This document shows positions 8,169 to 16,432 of a stretch of 64,000 nt of DNA, one piece after another; the first letter of the stretch is position 1, and each line of letters opens with the position of its first letter. The position numbers were made by a program, and so were the translations under genes. The notes under the pieces are model-generated. The model was given only the letters and a program-made list of their open reading frames with translations, did not search any database and was not told the origin of the DNA. The stretch lies in NCBI RefSeq assembly GCF_014650995.1, contig NZ_BMWA01000016.1, positions 144,678-208,677 on the forward strand, given 5' to 3'. This DNA comes from Streptomyces viridiviolaceus. Its GTDB lineage: Bacteria > Actinomycetota > Actinomycetes > Streptomycetales > Streptomycetaceae.

Positions 8169-9089
8169 CTACTTGTTCCGGCTCTGGACCGAGGTGGGCA
8201 CCGGCATGTGGAGGGCGGCCTGACCCTCGGTCATGACGTCGAACTGGATGGTCCGCTTCGGCTTGAGCGACCGAAGGTCGTCGGACATGCGGCCCTCACC
8301 GAGCTGGAGGGCGATGCCGCTGGTACTGCGCGTCGTGCCGGCGTTCAGGACGTTGGTCTGGTTCAGAGTGGAGTGCCATGCGCCGTTGATTTTCGTGTAC
8401 GAGGTGAGCGAGCCGACGCGCTCCCCGCTCACGTAGGCCCTCTGGGCGGGGGTGTTCGCCAGGAGTGACAGGTCTACGCCGCCGGCGTCGTTGGCCACGC
8501 GGGCGGTCGTCCGGTGGTGGTTGATGTCGACGTCGAGGTCGGTGACCCACTTGGGGAATCCGTAACCGTCGTGGCCGCGGACCTGGGCGATGTCCGAGCT
8601 CACGGGAAGGGACAGGACGTAGGAGTCGAGGTGCTCGTTCTTCAGGCCGGTGACGAGGTCGAAGAAGCCGAGCTTGCCGTGCCGCGCGGGCTTGACGGCG
8701 ATGCCGACGGCGGCTTCGGTGTAGAAGTCGATGTCGCACACGTCGTAGCGGAAGAACATCACCGAGACCAGCCCGAGTCCGGGGGCGATCTCCAGCGGGG
8801 AGAGTTCCTCGGGCAGGCGGGTGCGGATCGCGCGGGACGGCGCGAGCATCGTGAGCCGGGCGGTGGAGATCGTGTAGTAGAAGTTCGGGGTGAGCGTGGC
8901 GCCGATCGGGGAGTCGACTTTGATCTTGGGTAGCCGGCGGAAGAAGTCCACGCTGCTGACGCGGGGGTCGCGGGCGATCTCGTCGAGGTCGGGGTTCATC
9001 CGGTAGCGGTCGTACAGGCCTCCCTTGGGGACCGTGACCTCGCGGCCTCCCAGGTCGACCTTGACGGTGTCCTTCTGCGTCGAAGACAT
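8169..9089 (-). CDS. Acetoacetate decarboxylase-family protein
   Basis: The 306-residue product matches the acetoacetate decarboxylase fold: an N-terminal GGLYDRYRMNPDLDEIARDP segment, then VDSPIGATLTPNFYY, VSVMFFRYDVCDIDFYTEAA and the active-site segment HDGYGFPKWVTDLD, where Lys180 is in the place of the Schiff-base lysine. The family decarboxylates beta-keto acids, and some members act as aldolase or dehydratase, so the reaction is not certain. The gene heads an operon with the aldehyde dehydrogenase. Its promoter is well formed: on the minus strand TTGACA (9158-9153), 17-bp spacer, TACAGT (9135-9130), inside shared site B. A decayed paralogue lies at 20784-21120. Confidence 0.8.
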   Translation of the reverse strand: MSSTQKDTVKVDLGGREVTVPKGGLYDRYRMNPDLDEIARDPRVSSVDFFRRLPKIKVDSPIGATLTPNFYYTISTARLTMLAPSRAIRTRLPEELSPLEIAPGLGLVSVMFFRYDVCDIDFYTEAAVGIAVKPARHGKLGFFDLVTGLKNEHLDSYVLSLPVSSDIAQVRGHDGYGFPKWVTDLDVDINHHRTTARVANDAGGVDLSLLANTPAQRAYVSGERVGSLTSYTKINGAWHSTLNQTNVLNAGTTRSTSGIALQLGEGRMSDDLRSLKPKRTIQFDVMTEGQAALHMPVPTSVQSRNK

Positions 9090-9109
9090 GGTGTGGATTC
9101 CTCAATCTC

Positions 9110-9158
9110 ATGTAAGCGGTGCATACATTACTGTAGAGCGCCATGTGTGCACTGTCAA
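9110..9158 (-). promoter_or_regulatory. Shared promoter/operator, site B (decarboxylase operon)
   Basis: Minus-strand TTGACA-17-TACAGT, with ACACAT and TAATGT half-sites and then a GCACCGCTTACAT box. It aligns with sites A, C and D, apart from a 4-bp insertion before TAATGT. Confidence 0.75.
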
Positions 9159-10003
9159 CACTGGTGCGGGGGTCCGTGAAATAGCTGCCGATCTTGGAAA
9201 AGGGGCTCTACGAGGCGCTCGGCGGCAGCGTCTTCAGTGATTACTTTTCGGCCTCTTGGGATTGCGCAGTACGACCTCGGCACGACGTTCAAGCGCGGCT
9301 CCGGTGACCAGCCAACTGCGGTCGACAACGAGGGAGGGCCGGAGTCGGTACTCGGGCCTTGTCTCCGTATTCCGGATTGGCGCCGCCTTCACCCTTACTC
9401 GTTCAGTTACCTGTTCGTCTGAAGTGCATTCCGCGAGTCTGAAGAATGGTCCAACCGGAGCGCCTTCGGCGCTGGTGCTGCATCGGCGCATTCGCCACCC
9501 GGAACAGCCCGCCACCTGAGGAGAAGGGCGACCGTGCTGTGTACGGAGGGTTGCCCGTGCACAGCCTTCATCGGCTGCCCCCGAGTCGGTGACAGGCGGT
9601 GGAGAGAATGCTGGACCACATTGTGCTCACGGCTCCGGGCAGGGCCACGGACTCGCGCGGGGTCTCTCCATCGGACCCGGCGGACACCAGCTCTGCCGAG
9701 GTAGGTGAGCCCGGTGCGCCGTTGCCGCTCGACGACTCCTCATGGACTGCCGCGTCGAGGGGCCGAGGAACCGCCGTCGGCTGAGGGTGACGATTCGTCG
9801 CTCGGGGCAGTTCCAAGTCCTTGAGGCCGCTGGCATTCTGGGCCGGTGCTGCCATGTTCGCGCTCCATTTGTCAGGGCGGTGTGGTCGCGGGCGCCCAGA
9901 CGCTTCCCGTCGCATGTGCCTTGCGCAGCCCGGCCGTAGCACCGGGCCGCGGGTGCTTTGCACGTCTGCCCCGACTTGAGCTCCGCCGTTCGGTCGGCTC
10001 CGC
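9159..10003. other. Gene-poor 845-bp interval, no supported gene
   Basis: Only short low-similarity frames are seen on either strand; the longest begin without ribosome binding sites and show no domain. The base composition of the left part (9160-9500) is a little less GC-rich than its neighbours, which fits decayed or imported sequence. It separates the two halves of the OYE/decarboxylase locus. Confidence 0.5.
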
Positions 10004-11248
10004 TCAGGCTGCAACCCGAGGCTTCGACAGCCAGGCGCGGTAGTTGCGCAGGGCCTTGCGCTGCTTGCGCTGTTCGGAGATCAGGGCGATCGCCGGATGG
10101 GTGCCGGGCCTGGGGTTGCTTCCGCGGGCGAGCCGGCGCATCTGGTGTCGGACCTGAGCCATGCTGGCGGCGGACGCGAGGGCCTTGTCGGACCAGTTCA
10201 CCGGCCGCATGTGACGGTCGGCCTCGCGGCCCTGGTGCCAGCGGTCGGGCAGGTCGGGGGTGACGGCGAGGGCGGTGCCCATGCCGATGACCGCCACACC
10301 ACTGTCGAGGACCCTTTCGGCAGTGACGCGTTGGGTGATGCCTCCGGTGAGCATCAGTGGCAGCGGGCTGGTCTTGACCAGGTCCTTGGCCAGGTCCAGG
10401 AAGTAGGCCTCGCGGGCCCGGGTGCGGGCGTCGGCGGAACGGCCGGTCATCGCCGGGCTTTCGTAGCTGCCGCCGGAGAGTTCGACCAGGTCGACGCCGA
10501 GGGGTTCGAGCATCGCGATCACCTGTCGGGCGTCGTCGGCGTCGAATCCGCCGCGCTGGAAGTCGGCGGAGTTGAGCTTGACCGCGACCGCGAAGGCCGG
10601 CGACACGGCGGCCCGGACGGCGCGGACGATGTCGAGCAGCATCCGGGCGCGGTTCTCCAGAGACCCTCCCCACTGGTCGGTGCGCTTGTTGACCAGAGGG
10701 GAGAGGAACTGCGAGAGGAGATAGCCGTGCGCGGCGTGGACTTCTACGCCGTCGAAGCCCGCCTTCTCGGCGCGGTGAGCCGTGACGGCGAACCGGGTCA
10801 CGGTGTCCTCTATCTGCCGTGGGGTCATGGCGGTCGGACGGCCGAAGCGGCTGCTGTGCCTGCCCAGGCTGACGCCGATGTCGGAGGGGCCCCACACGAC
10901 GCCGGGCATGTCGGAGGCCACCTGGCGGCCGGGGTGATTGATCTGCATCCAGATCGCACCACCGCCGGACTTGCCCGCCTTCGCCCAGTCGATGAAGGGA
11001 TCCAGAGGAGCGTTCTCGTCGAGGACGACGCCGGCGGGGCCGGTCAGTGCCTCGGCGTGCACCATCACGTTGCCGGTGATCAGCAGCCCGGTGCCGCCGG
11101 CGGCCCAGCGTCGGTACAGCGTGAACAACTGCTCGTCGGGGAGCTGGCCGTCACCGGCCATGTTCTCCTCCATGGCCGCCTTCGCGATCCGGTTCTTCAG
11201 CACCTGCCCGGAGCGCAGGGGCAGTGGTGAGAACAGCTCGCTGGTCAT
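10004..11248 (-). CDS. NADH:flavin oxidoreductase, Old Yellow Enzyme family
   Basis: This 414-residue TIM-barrel flavoenzyme starts MTSELFSPLPLRSGQ. FMN-binding and active-site features are present: KNRIAKAAMEENMA, MQINHPGRQ, VEVHAAHGYLLSQFLSP (the paired histidines that bind the substrate carbonyl), KRTDQWGGSLENRAR, and the C-terminal phosphate loops LTGGITQRV and VIGMGTALA. It reduces activated C=C bonds of enones or related compounds using FMN and NAD(P)H. ATG 11248 is preceded by GGAAGAGAG; an in-frame ATG at 11266 is less likely. It is expressed from site C. It is the functional copy of the wreck at 5498-6261. Confidence 0.9.
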   Translation of the reverse strand: MTSELFSPLPLRSGQVLKNRIAKAAMEENMAGDGQLPDEQLFTLYRRWAAGGTGLLITGNVMVHAEALTGPAGVVLDENAPLDPFIDWAKAGKSGGGAIWMQINHPGRQVASDMPGVVWGPSDIGVSLGRHSSRFGRPTAMTPRQIEDTVTRFAVTAHRAEKAGFDGVEVHAAHGYLLSQFLSPLVNKRTDQWGGSLENRARMLLDIVRAVRAAVSPAFAVAVKLNSADFQRGGFDADDARQVIAMLEPLGVDLVELSGGSYESPAMTGRSADARTRAREAYFLDLAKDLVKTSPLPLMLTGGITQRVTAERVLDSGVAVIGMGTALAVTPDLPDRWHQGREADRHMRPVNWSDKALASAASMAQVRHQMRRLARGSNPRPGTHPAIALISEQRKQRKALRNYRAWLSKPRVAA

Positions 11249-11275
11249 ACCGGTTCTCTCTTCCATCTTGATTGC

Positions 11276-11330
11276 TTACGATGTTTGCACCACTCACATT
11301 AAGGCATCAATGTAATCATCGTAAACATCG
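11276..11330 (-). promoter_or_regulatory. Shared promoter/operator, site C (intact OYE)
   Basis: Nested inverted repeats: CGATGTTT (11279-11286) with AAACATCG (11323-11330), and inside them ACATT-N8-AATGT (11296-11313). On the minus strand TTTACG (11325-11320) and TAATGT (18-bp spacing) form a possible promoter whose -10 falls within the operator, as expected for repression. Confidence 0.75.
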
Positions 11331-11565
11331 AAGGGTGTGGGGTACGTCGCAGGCGAGTGACTCGTGCCCCTGTGGCGACCGCAGGCGCGAGTCTGGCTGG
11401 CGACGACTCCCATGCGCCCCGATGAACGCGTCGACAGCAGTCAGGGCTCCCGCCTGCGTGGGTACGCGCCGTCCCGGACCGGTGACCCCATGGGACGGAG
11501 CACCCAGTCCGAGGTGAAAGTGTCGTCACCCCGCAGCGTCGTGCCTGGGCGGAGCTGGTTCAGGC

Positions 11566-11777
11566 GTGGGGAACCTGAACCAAGCCGGCCCGCTCGGGGA
11601 GGTCTTCGCCCTCGACCCGACCACATCCTGGCGGTCGTGTCCGTCCTGCCGCCTGTTCGCGACCGTGGCTCAGCTGCACGTCTACGGTCCCGAGCCCGGC
11701 CCCACTGCCCACTGCCCACTGCCCGCTGCCCCGGCTGTGCCGCCGCCGCCCTGCGCGTCGTCACCCGGCCCCAGTAG
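11566..11777 (+). pseudogene. DUF6510-like gene broken at a heptamer repeat
   Basis: The first frame reads NQAGPLGEVFALDPTTSW, then SCPSCRLFATVAQLHVYGPE, and a second frame continues ARCPGCAAAALRVVTRP before a stop. This is the pattern of actinobacterial DUF6510 proteins, which have two CxxC zinc-ribbon pairs. The break lies at four tandem copies of a heptamer (three ACTGCCC and one GCTGCCC, 11704-11731), where two copies would keep the frame; the extra 14 bases shift it. No good start codon or ribosome binding site is visible. Such genes often sit beside molybdopterin oxidoreductases, which are absent here. Confidence 0.6.
11704..11731 (+). repeat. Tandem heptamer (ACTGCCC)3-GCTGCCC
   Basis: Four 7-bp units in a row. 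Two units would give the conserved TARCPG reading of the DUF6510 gene, so two units seem to have been added by slippage. Confidence 0.8.
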
Positions 11778-11882
11778 CTATGGCTTCAGCTGAGCAGCGG
11801 GGCGAGCGCTTTCCGCTCCAGCCTTCCTCCCCACCGCGCCATGAGCCGCGGCGTCGAGGACCAGCCACGGGCAGTCCCCCTG

Positions 11883-13196
11883 TCAGGCGTCCTTCAGGTG
11901 AATCCCCCTGGTCTCCCGCATGAGATAGCACGCGATACCCGTGAATGAGCACAGCAGCATGATGTAGAAGCTGGAGAGCCGGGCCACGCCGTACTCGTTG
12001 AAGAGCTGGTTCAGATATGGTGCGGTGCCTCCGAAGACGGCGACGGAGACGGAGTACGCGAACCCGATGCCCTGCGTGCGCACCCGTGTCGGGAAGGTCT
12101 CCGACATCGTGGCCGACAGAAGCGCTCCCGGGATGGCCACGACGGCGAGTGCGACCGAGGAAGCCACCAGGAGCGTCCAACCCTCTGAGCCGATCAGGCT
12201 GGTGAGCGGGATCTGCAAGGCGATCATCAGCGCCGCGAACGTGAGCATCATGGGGCGGCGGCCGATCTTGTCGGAGATGCGACCCCACAGAGGAAGGGTC
12301 GTCAGGGCGATGCACTGGGCTGCGACAGAACACCAGTAGGCGACGCCGGCATCCATGCCCTTCTGGGTGATGGCGTAGGTGGACACGTACGACGTCCAGG
12401 TGTAGTGAGCACCGGTGATCCCCGAGGTCATCGTGATGACGAGCAAGACTGCACGGACCACCTGCTTGCGAGGCAACGGCTGAGCCTCGTCACTGGACTT
12501 CTCGTCCGAGAACACTTCGCTCTCGTCCATGCTGCGGCGCAGGTAGAGAGCGGCGAGGGCGAGGAGGGCGCCGAAGACGAAGGGGATGCGCCAGCCCCAT
12601 TGACCGACCGCGCCGTCGGACAGCAGAGATGTCACCGCTCCGCCCACCGAGTAGGCGACGGCCGAGCCTCCGAAGATCGCGACGAACACGATGCTTCCCC
12701 ACAGGCCGCGGCTCTCGCTCGGAGCGATCTCTGCGACGTAGGTGTTGGCCGTCGCGGACTCCCCGCCGTGGGCGAACCCCTGCGCCATGCGGGCGAGCAG
12801 AAGGAGCAACGAGGCCCAGGCCCCGATCGAGGCGTAGGTGGGCATGAGGCCGATGACGAGACTTCCGCCGGCCATCATCAGCATGGTGGTGATCAGTACG
12901 AACTTGCGCCCCCGCCGGTCGGCGATCCGTCCGAAGACAATGCCGCCCAGCGGGCGCATCAGAAAGCCGACCGCGAACACGGCGAGCGTCGACAGCAGTG
13001 CCGACACCTGGTCGGACGAACTGAACATGACGGTGGCGATGAAGGGCGCGAACACCGCGTAGGCGCTCCACTCGTACCACTCGAGAACATTGCCGACCGT
13101 GCTGGCGAAGAGAGACTTGCGTCTCGACCGAAGCGTGGGGCCCGGATGGGTTCTTCCCCCGGTCGCTGCCTCGGGCCCTGTCTTCGCGTTGCTCAT
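11883..13196 (-). CDS. MFS transporter of the metabolite:H+ symporter (MHS) type
   Basis: A 437-residue membrane protein with about 12 segments. It has the MHS opening (FASTVGNVLEWYEWSAYAVF), the loop GRIADRRGRKFVLI between helices 2 and 3, and the repeated loop GRISDKIGRRPMML in the second half. Family members import organic acids such as citrate, ketoglutarate, shikimate or proline with protons. As the last gene of the CoA-ligase operon it probably brings in the acid that the ligase activates (inference). The gene follows the kinase-like gene after 81 bp. Confidence 0.85.
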   Translation of the reverse strand: MSNAKTGPEAATGGRTHPGPTLRSRRKSLFASTVGNVLEWYEWSAYAVFAPFIATVMFSSSDQVSALLSTLAVFAVGFLMRPLGGIVFGRIADRRGRKFVLITTMLMMAGGSLVIGLMPTYASIGAWASLLLLLARMAQGFAHGGESATANTYVAEIAPSESRGLWGSIVFVAIFGGSAVAYSVGGAVTSLLSDGAVGQWGWRIPFVFGALLALAALYLRRSMDESEVFSDEKSSDEAQPLPRKQVVRAVLLVITMTSGITGAHYTWTSYVSTYAITQKGMDAGVAYWCSVAAQCIALTTLPLWGRISDKIGRRPMMLTFAALMIALQIPLTSLIGSEGWTLLVASSVALAVVAIPGALLSATMSETFPTRVRTQGIGFAYSVSVAVFGGTAPYLNQLFNEYGVARLSSFYIMLLCSFTGIACYLMRETRGIHLKDA

Positions 13197-13277
13197 GACT
13201 GCTCCTTCACTGTTTTCGGGCAGGGCGAAGTGACGTCCGGTGCCCAGAGGTGAGTGGTGCCGAGAGGCTGTCAGGCG

Positions 13278-14378
13278 TCAGGCGCGGGGGGCCGGGATCA
13301 AGCCGGCGTACTGTGCGGCCATGTCCAGCAGACGGGGGACACCCGTTTCCAATGACGGACCGAAGTCCGTGTCGTCCGGACGTTCGCCGCGGCGCCAGCG
13401 GGTGTAGATCGCCTCGCAGAAGATCGCGGCCTTCCACAGTGCGAGGGTCTGATACCAGGGGAGCGGGGTGAGGTCGAGGCCCGTGCGAGACCGGTAGCGG
13501 TCCGCCAGTTGGAGCCTGGTGAGGTAGCCGGGCGCCCGGGTCACCGGTGTCAGTTCCAGGGGAGTGGGGAGCGCACCGGCCTCGGAGTACGTGGCGGTCA
13601 TGTATCCCAGGTCTGCCAACGGATCACCGAGCGTGGCCATCTCCCAGTCCAGGACCGCGAGGACCCCGGCGGGTGCGTGCGGAGCGAACATGAGGTTGCC
13701 CATGCGGTAGTCACCGTGGACCACCGCGGCGGCCTGGCTCGTCGGCAGGTTACGGCCGAGCCAGTCCGCGATCCGTTCCACCGCCGGGAGACTGCGTGAA
13801 GTATTGACCTCCCACAGTCCGCTGAAACGGTCGACCTGGCGTCGGAGATATCCGTCGGGGGATCCCAAGGAGGCGAGCTCCCCCCTGGTCACATCGATGC
13901 GGTGCAGTGCGACCAGAGTGTCGACGACCGCCACACTGGTGGCGCCCCGTTGTTCGAGCGAGGAGAGGTGGGACGGGATCGCGTCGGTGACGACCGTCCC
14001 CTCGAGGCGGGACATGAGGTAGAACGGCACGCCCAGGAGCGACTCGTCCTCGCAGACGGCGACGATCTCCGGCACCGGCACCCCGTGCCCGCGGAGGATC
14101 TTCTGGATGCGGGCCTCGCGCACCATGTCGTGCGTCGACTTCGGCAGCGGCGGGCGCGGGCCTCGACGGAGGACGACGCAGTCGCCGCCGCGCTGGAGCA
14201 GATAGGTGATGTTGGACTGGCCGTCACCGATGCGCTGCCACGCCATCGGACCGTGCCCGACACCGTGCGTGTCGAGGAAGTCGGTGACCGCGTCGACGAC
14301 GAGAAGGGGTGGGCTTTCGAGATGCCGGGCCGCGTCCCAGCTCGCGACGACCTCCACCCCGTCGGGAACGGTGTGCAT
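13278..14378 (-). CDS. APH-like phosphotransferase (LvaA/ACAD10-11 kinase-domain type)
   Basis: The 366-residue product is a choline kinase/aminoglycoside phosphotransferase-fold enzyme. It shows the nucleotide loop IGDGQSNITYLL, an ion-pair Arg/Lys region (CVVLRRGPRPP), the catalytic HGDYRMGN (His221, Asp223, Asn228) and the Mg-binding VLDWEMATLGDP (Asp244). This subgroup pairs with acyl-CoA dehydrogenases and, in P. putida LvaA and in the kinase domains of human ACAD10/11, phosphorylates the 4-hydroxyl of a hydroxyacyl-CoA. The start overlaps the dehydrogenase stop (TGATG), so translation is coupled. A GTG lies one codon earlier, at 14381. Confidence 0.85.
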   Translation of the reverse strand: MHTVPDGVEVVASWDAARHLESPPLLVVDAVTDFLDTHGVGHGPMAWQRIGDGQSNITYLLQRGGDCVVLRRGPRPPLPKSTHDMVREARIQKILRGHGVPVPEIVAVCEDESLLGVPFYLMSRLEGTVVTDAIPSHLSSLEQRGATSVAVVDTLVALHRIDVTRGELASLGSPDGYLRRQVDRFSGLWEVNTSRSLPAVERIADWLGRNLPTSQAAAVVHGDYRMGNLMFAPHAPAGVLAVLDWEMATLGDPLADLGYMTATYSEAGALPTPLELTPVTRAPGYLTRLQLADRYRSRTGLDLTPLPWYQTLALWKAAIFCEAIYTRWRRGERPDDTDFGPSLETGVPRLLDMAAQYAGLIPAPRA

Positions 14379-15616
14379 CACGCGCCCCCGCCCCGGCCGA
14401 CGACGGCGTCGCCCTGGTAGCGCTCACCGGCCCGGACCGCCGCGCTTCTGCCGGCCGAGGCCCGGCGGGCGATCGCCCACTTGTGGGTTTCGTTGGGACC
14501 GTCGTAGATGCGAAACGGGCGGACCTCGTTGAGGTACTGCGCCAGCGGAAGCCCGTCGGAGACCCCGTCGCCGCCACAGATCTGGATGGCACGGTCGACG
14601 ACGCGGAAGACCGCTTCCGAGCAGTGCACCTTTGCGATCGAGGACATCGCCGAGCCCGCCTTCGGGTCGGTGTGGAGGAGAGTCGCGGTCTTGGAGATGA
14701 GAGCGTCGGACGTCTCGATGTCGATCACCGAATCGGAGATGAGATTCTGTGCCAGACCGAGTGAGTCGATCGGACCGCCGAACAGTTCCCGCCGCCCCGC
14801 CCGGTCCAGCGCGATGTCGAGTGCCCGCCGCGCCAGTCCCAGCCACCGCATGCAGTGGGTGAGACGTGCCGGACCGAGCCGCACCTGGGCGTAGCGGAAA
14901 CCGAGTCCCACCTCACCCAGCACTGCGGCGTCGGGGACGAAGCAGTCCTTGATGGAGAGGTGCGGATGTCCGCCGTCGATGGAGCGGTCGATGGTGTGGA
15001 TCGCCTCACCGACCTTGAGGCCCGGGTTCGTCATGTCGACGAGGAACATGGTGGCCCCCTCGGGGGAACCGTCCACGGCCGGCGTCCGCGCCATCACGAT
15101 GCAGAATCCGGCGCCGACGGCGCCGCTGGTGAACCGCTTGTGGCCGTCGATGATCCAGCCATCCGAGGTGCGCACGGCCTTGGTCCGCAGGGCCGCCGGG
15201 TCGGACCCGGCCCCCGGATGGGGCTCGGTCATGCCGAAGCAGGATCGGATGTCTCCCGCGGCCAGCGGCACGAGGTACCGGTGCTTCTGCTCCTCGGTCG
15301 CGATCAGGTTGAGCATGTGCATGTTCCCCTCGTCGGGTGCCATGCAGTTGAGCGCGCTGGGGCCGATCGGCGAGTAGCCGGCCTCCTGCAGGATCGGGGA
15401 CCAGTGTTCGATGGGCACCCCCTGCCCTCCGTACTCCTTCGGCACGTGCGGCGCGAAGACTCCTGCTTCCTTCGCCGCCGCCTGCAGCCGGTCACGCGTG
15501 ACCTGGTCGAGGCGTTCACCGGGCGCGGGTTCCGCGTCGATGACGACCTCACGTATGAATCGGCGTGTGCGCTCACACAACTCCGCCACATCGGGAGGGA
15601 GGTGAGTGAAGGTCAT
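14378..15616 (-). CDS. Acyl-CoA dehydrogenase, ACAD10/11-LvaC-like
   Basis: A 412-residue flavoprotein with the all-helical N-domain (VAELCERTRRFIREVVIDAE), the FAD loop CFGMTEPHPGAGSDPAAL, the beta-domain (GWIIDGHKRFTSGAVGAGF), and the C-terminal GDGVSDGLPLAQYLNEVR and RIYDGPNETHKWAIARR. The FGMTEP.AGSD and GPNE(T/V)H motifs fit the ACAD10/11-like branch. Beside a matching APH-like kinase it may remove the 4-phosphate from a phosphorylated acyl-CoA and give an enoyl-CoA, as LvaC does in levulinate breakdown, instead of ordinary dehydrogenation (inference). It starts 29 bp after the SDR gene. Confidence 0.85.
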   Translation of the reverse strand: MTFTHLPPDVAELCERTRRFIREVVIDAEPAPGERLDQVTRDRLQAAAKEAGVFAPHVPKEYGGQGVPIEHWSPILQEAGYSPIGPSALNCMAPDEGNMHMLNLIATEEQKHRYLVPLAAGDIRSCFGMTEPHPGAGSDPAALRTKAVRTSDGWIIDGHKRFTSGAVGAGFCIVMARTPAVDGSPEGATMFLVDMTNPGLKVGEAIHTIDRSIDGGHPHLSIKDCFVPDAAVLGEVGLGFRYAQVRLGPARLTHCMRWLGLARRALDIALDRAGRRELFGGPIDSLGLAQNLISDSVIDIETSDALISKTATLLHTDPKAGSAMSSIAKVHCSEAVFRVVDRAIQICGGDGVSDGLPLAQYLNEVRPFRIYDGPNETHKWAIARRASAGRSAAVRAGERYQGDAVVGRGGGA

Positions 15617-15645
15617 GACTGTCCTTTCGGGGTGGTGCGCGGTCG

Positions 15646-16428
15646 TCAAGCGGTGCCGCCGGCGACCGTGAGGCCGCCATCGACGGTGAGGACGTGGCCG
15701 GTGACCCAGGAGGCGTCGTCCGAGGCCAGGTAGGCCACCGCGGCGGCGATGTCGGACGGCACGCCCAGACGCTTCATGGGGTAGTTCTCGACCACCTCGT
15801 CCTCCTTGCCCTCGTAGAGGGCTTTGGCGAACCGGGTCTTCACCACGGCCGGTGCCACGGCGTTGACGCGGATCTCCGGGCCGAGTTCGACGGCGAGGGT
15901 CCTGGTCAGGTGCGATACAGCCGCCTTGCTCACCCCGTAGAGGCCGATCCCGGGCGACGGGGTCTGGCCGGTGACCGAAGAGAGGTTGACGACGGTTCCG
16001 TGGCGCTCGGCGAAGCGGAGGGACCGGTGCGCCACCGCGTCCTGGACCCATGCGAGGGTGGCGAGGACATTGACCTCCAGCACCTTGCGGGCGACATCGA
16101 AGTCCAGCTCGGTGAGGGGGCCATAGGCCGGATTGATCCCCGCGTTGTTCACGAGGACGTCGAGCCCGCCGAACTCGCGTGCGACGCTGTCGAACACTTC
16201 GCGACGGTGCTCGGGATCGTCCGCTTTGCCGGCGACGGTGATGACGCTGTCCCGGGGGAGGGCGGCGGCGGCTTCCTCGAGCGGTCCGGCCGTGCGGGCG
16301 GTGATGCACACCCGCGCCCCTTCGGACACCAGTTGTCCGGCGATCGCCAGGCCGATGCCCCGGCTCGCGCCGGTCACGATGGCGGTACGGCCCGAGAACC
16401 GGCCCTGGCCGGCGTGGTTCTGGTTCAA
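15646..16428 (-). CDS. SDR-family oxidoreductase of the CoA-ligase operon
   Basis: A 260-residue classical short-chain dehydrogenase with TAIVTGASRGIGLAIAG near residue 15, the NNAG motif, a catalytic Ser in NLSSVTG, YGVSKAAVSHL (Tyr/Lys) and the late VNAVAPAVVKTRF and LTVDGG segments. I chose a TTG start at 16428 because GAAGGG lies eight bases upstream and the ligase stop is only four bases away; the frame continues further up, but there it overlaps the ligase. By analogy with LvaD it could interconvert a 4-keto and a 4-hydroxyacyl-CoA (inference). Confidence 0.85.
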   Translation of the reverse strand: MNQNHAGQGRFSGRTAIVTGASRGIGLAIAGQLVSEGARVCITARTAGPLEEAAAALPRDSVITVAGKADDPEHRREVFDSVAREFGGLDVLVNNAGINPAYGPLTELDFDVARKVLEVNVLATLAWVQDAVAHRSLRFAERHGTVVNLSSVTGQTPSPGIGLYGVSKAAVSHLTRTLAVELGPEIRVNAVAPAVVKTRFAKALYEGKEDEVVENYPMKRLGVPSDIAAAVAYLASDDASWVTGHVLTVDGGLTVAGGTA

Positions 16429-16432
16429 CGGA

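Noticed and set aside
5776..8223. An open frame of more than 800 codons continuing from the OYE relic
   Set aside because: Only the first part (to about 6261) matches OYE; the rest is antisense to the aldehyde dehydrogenase gene.
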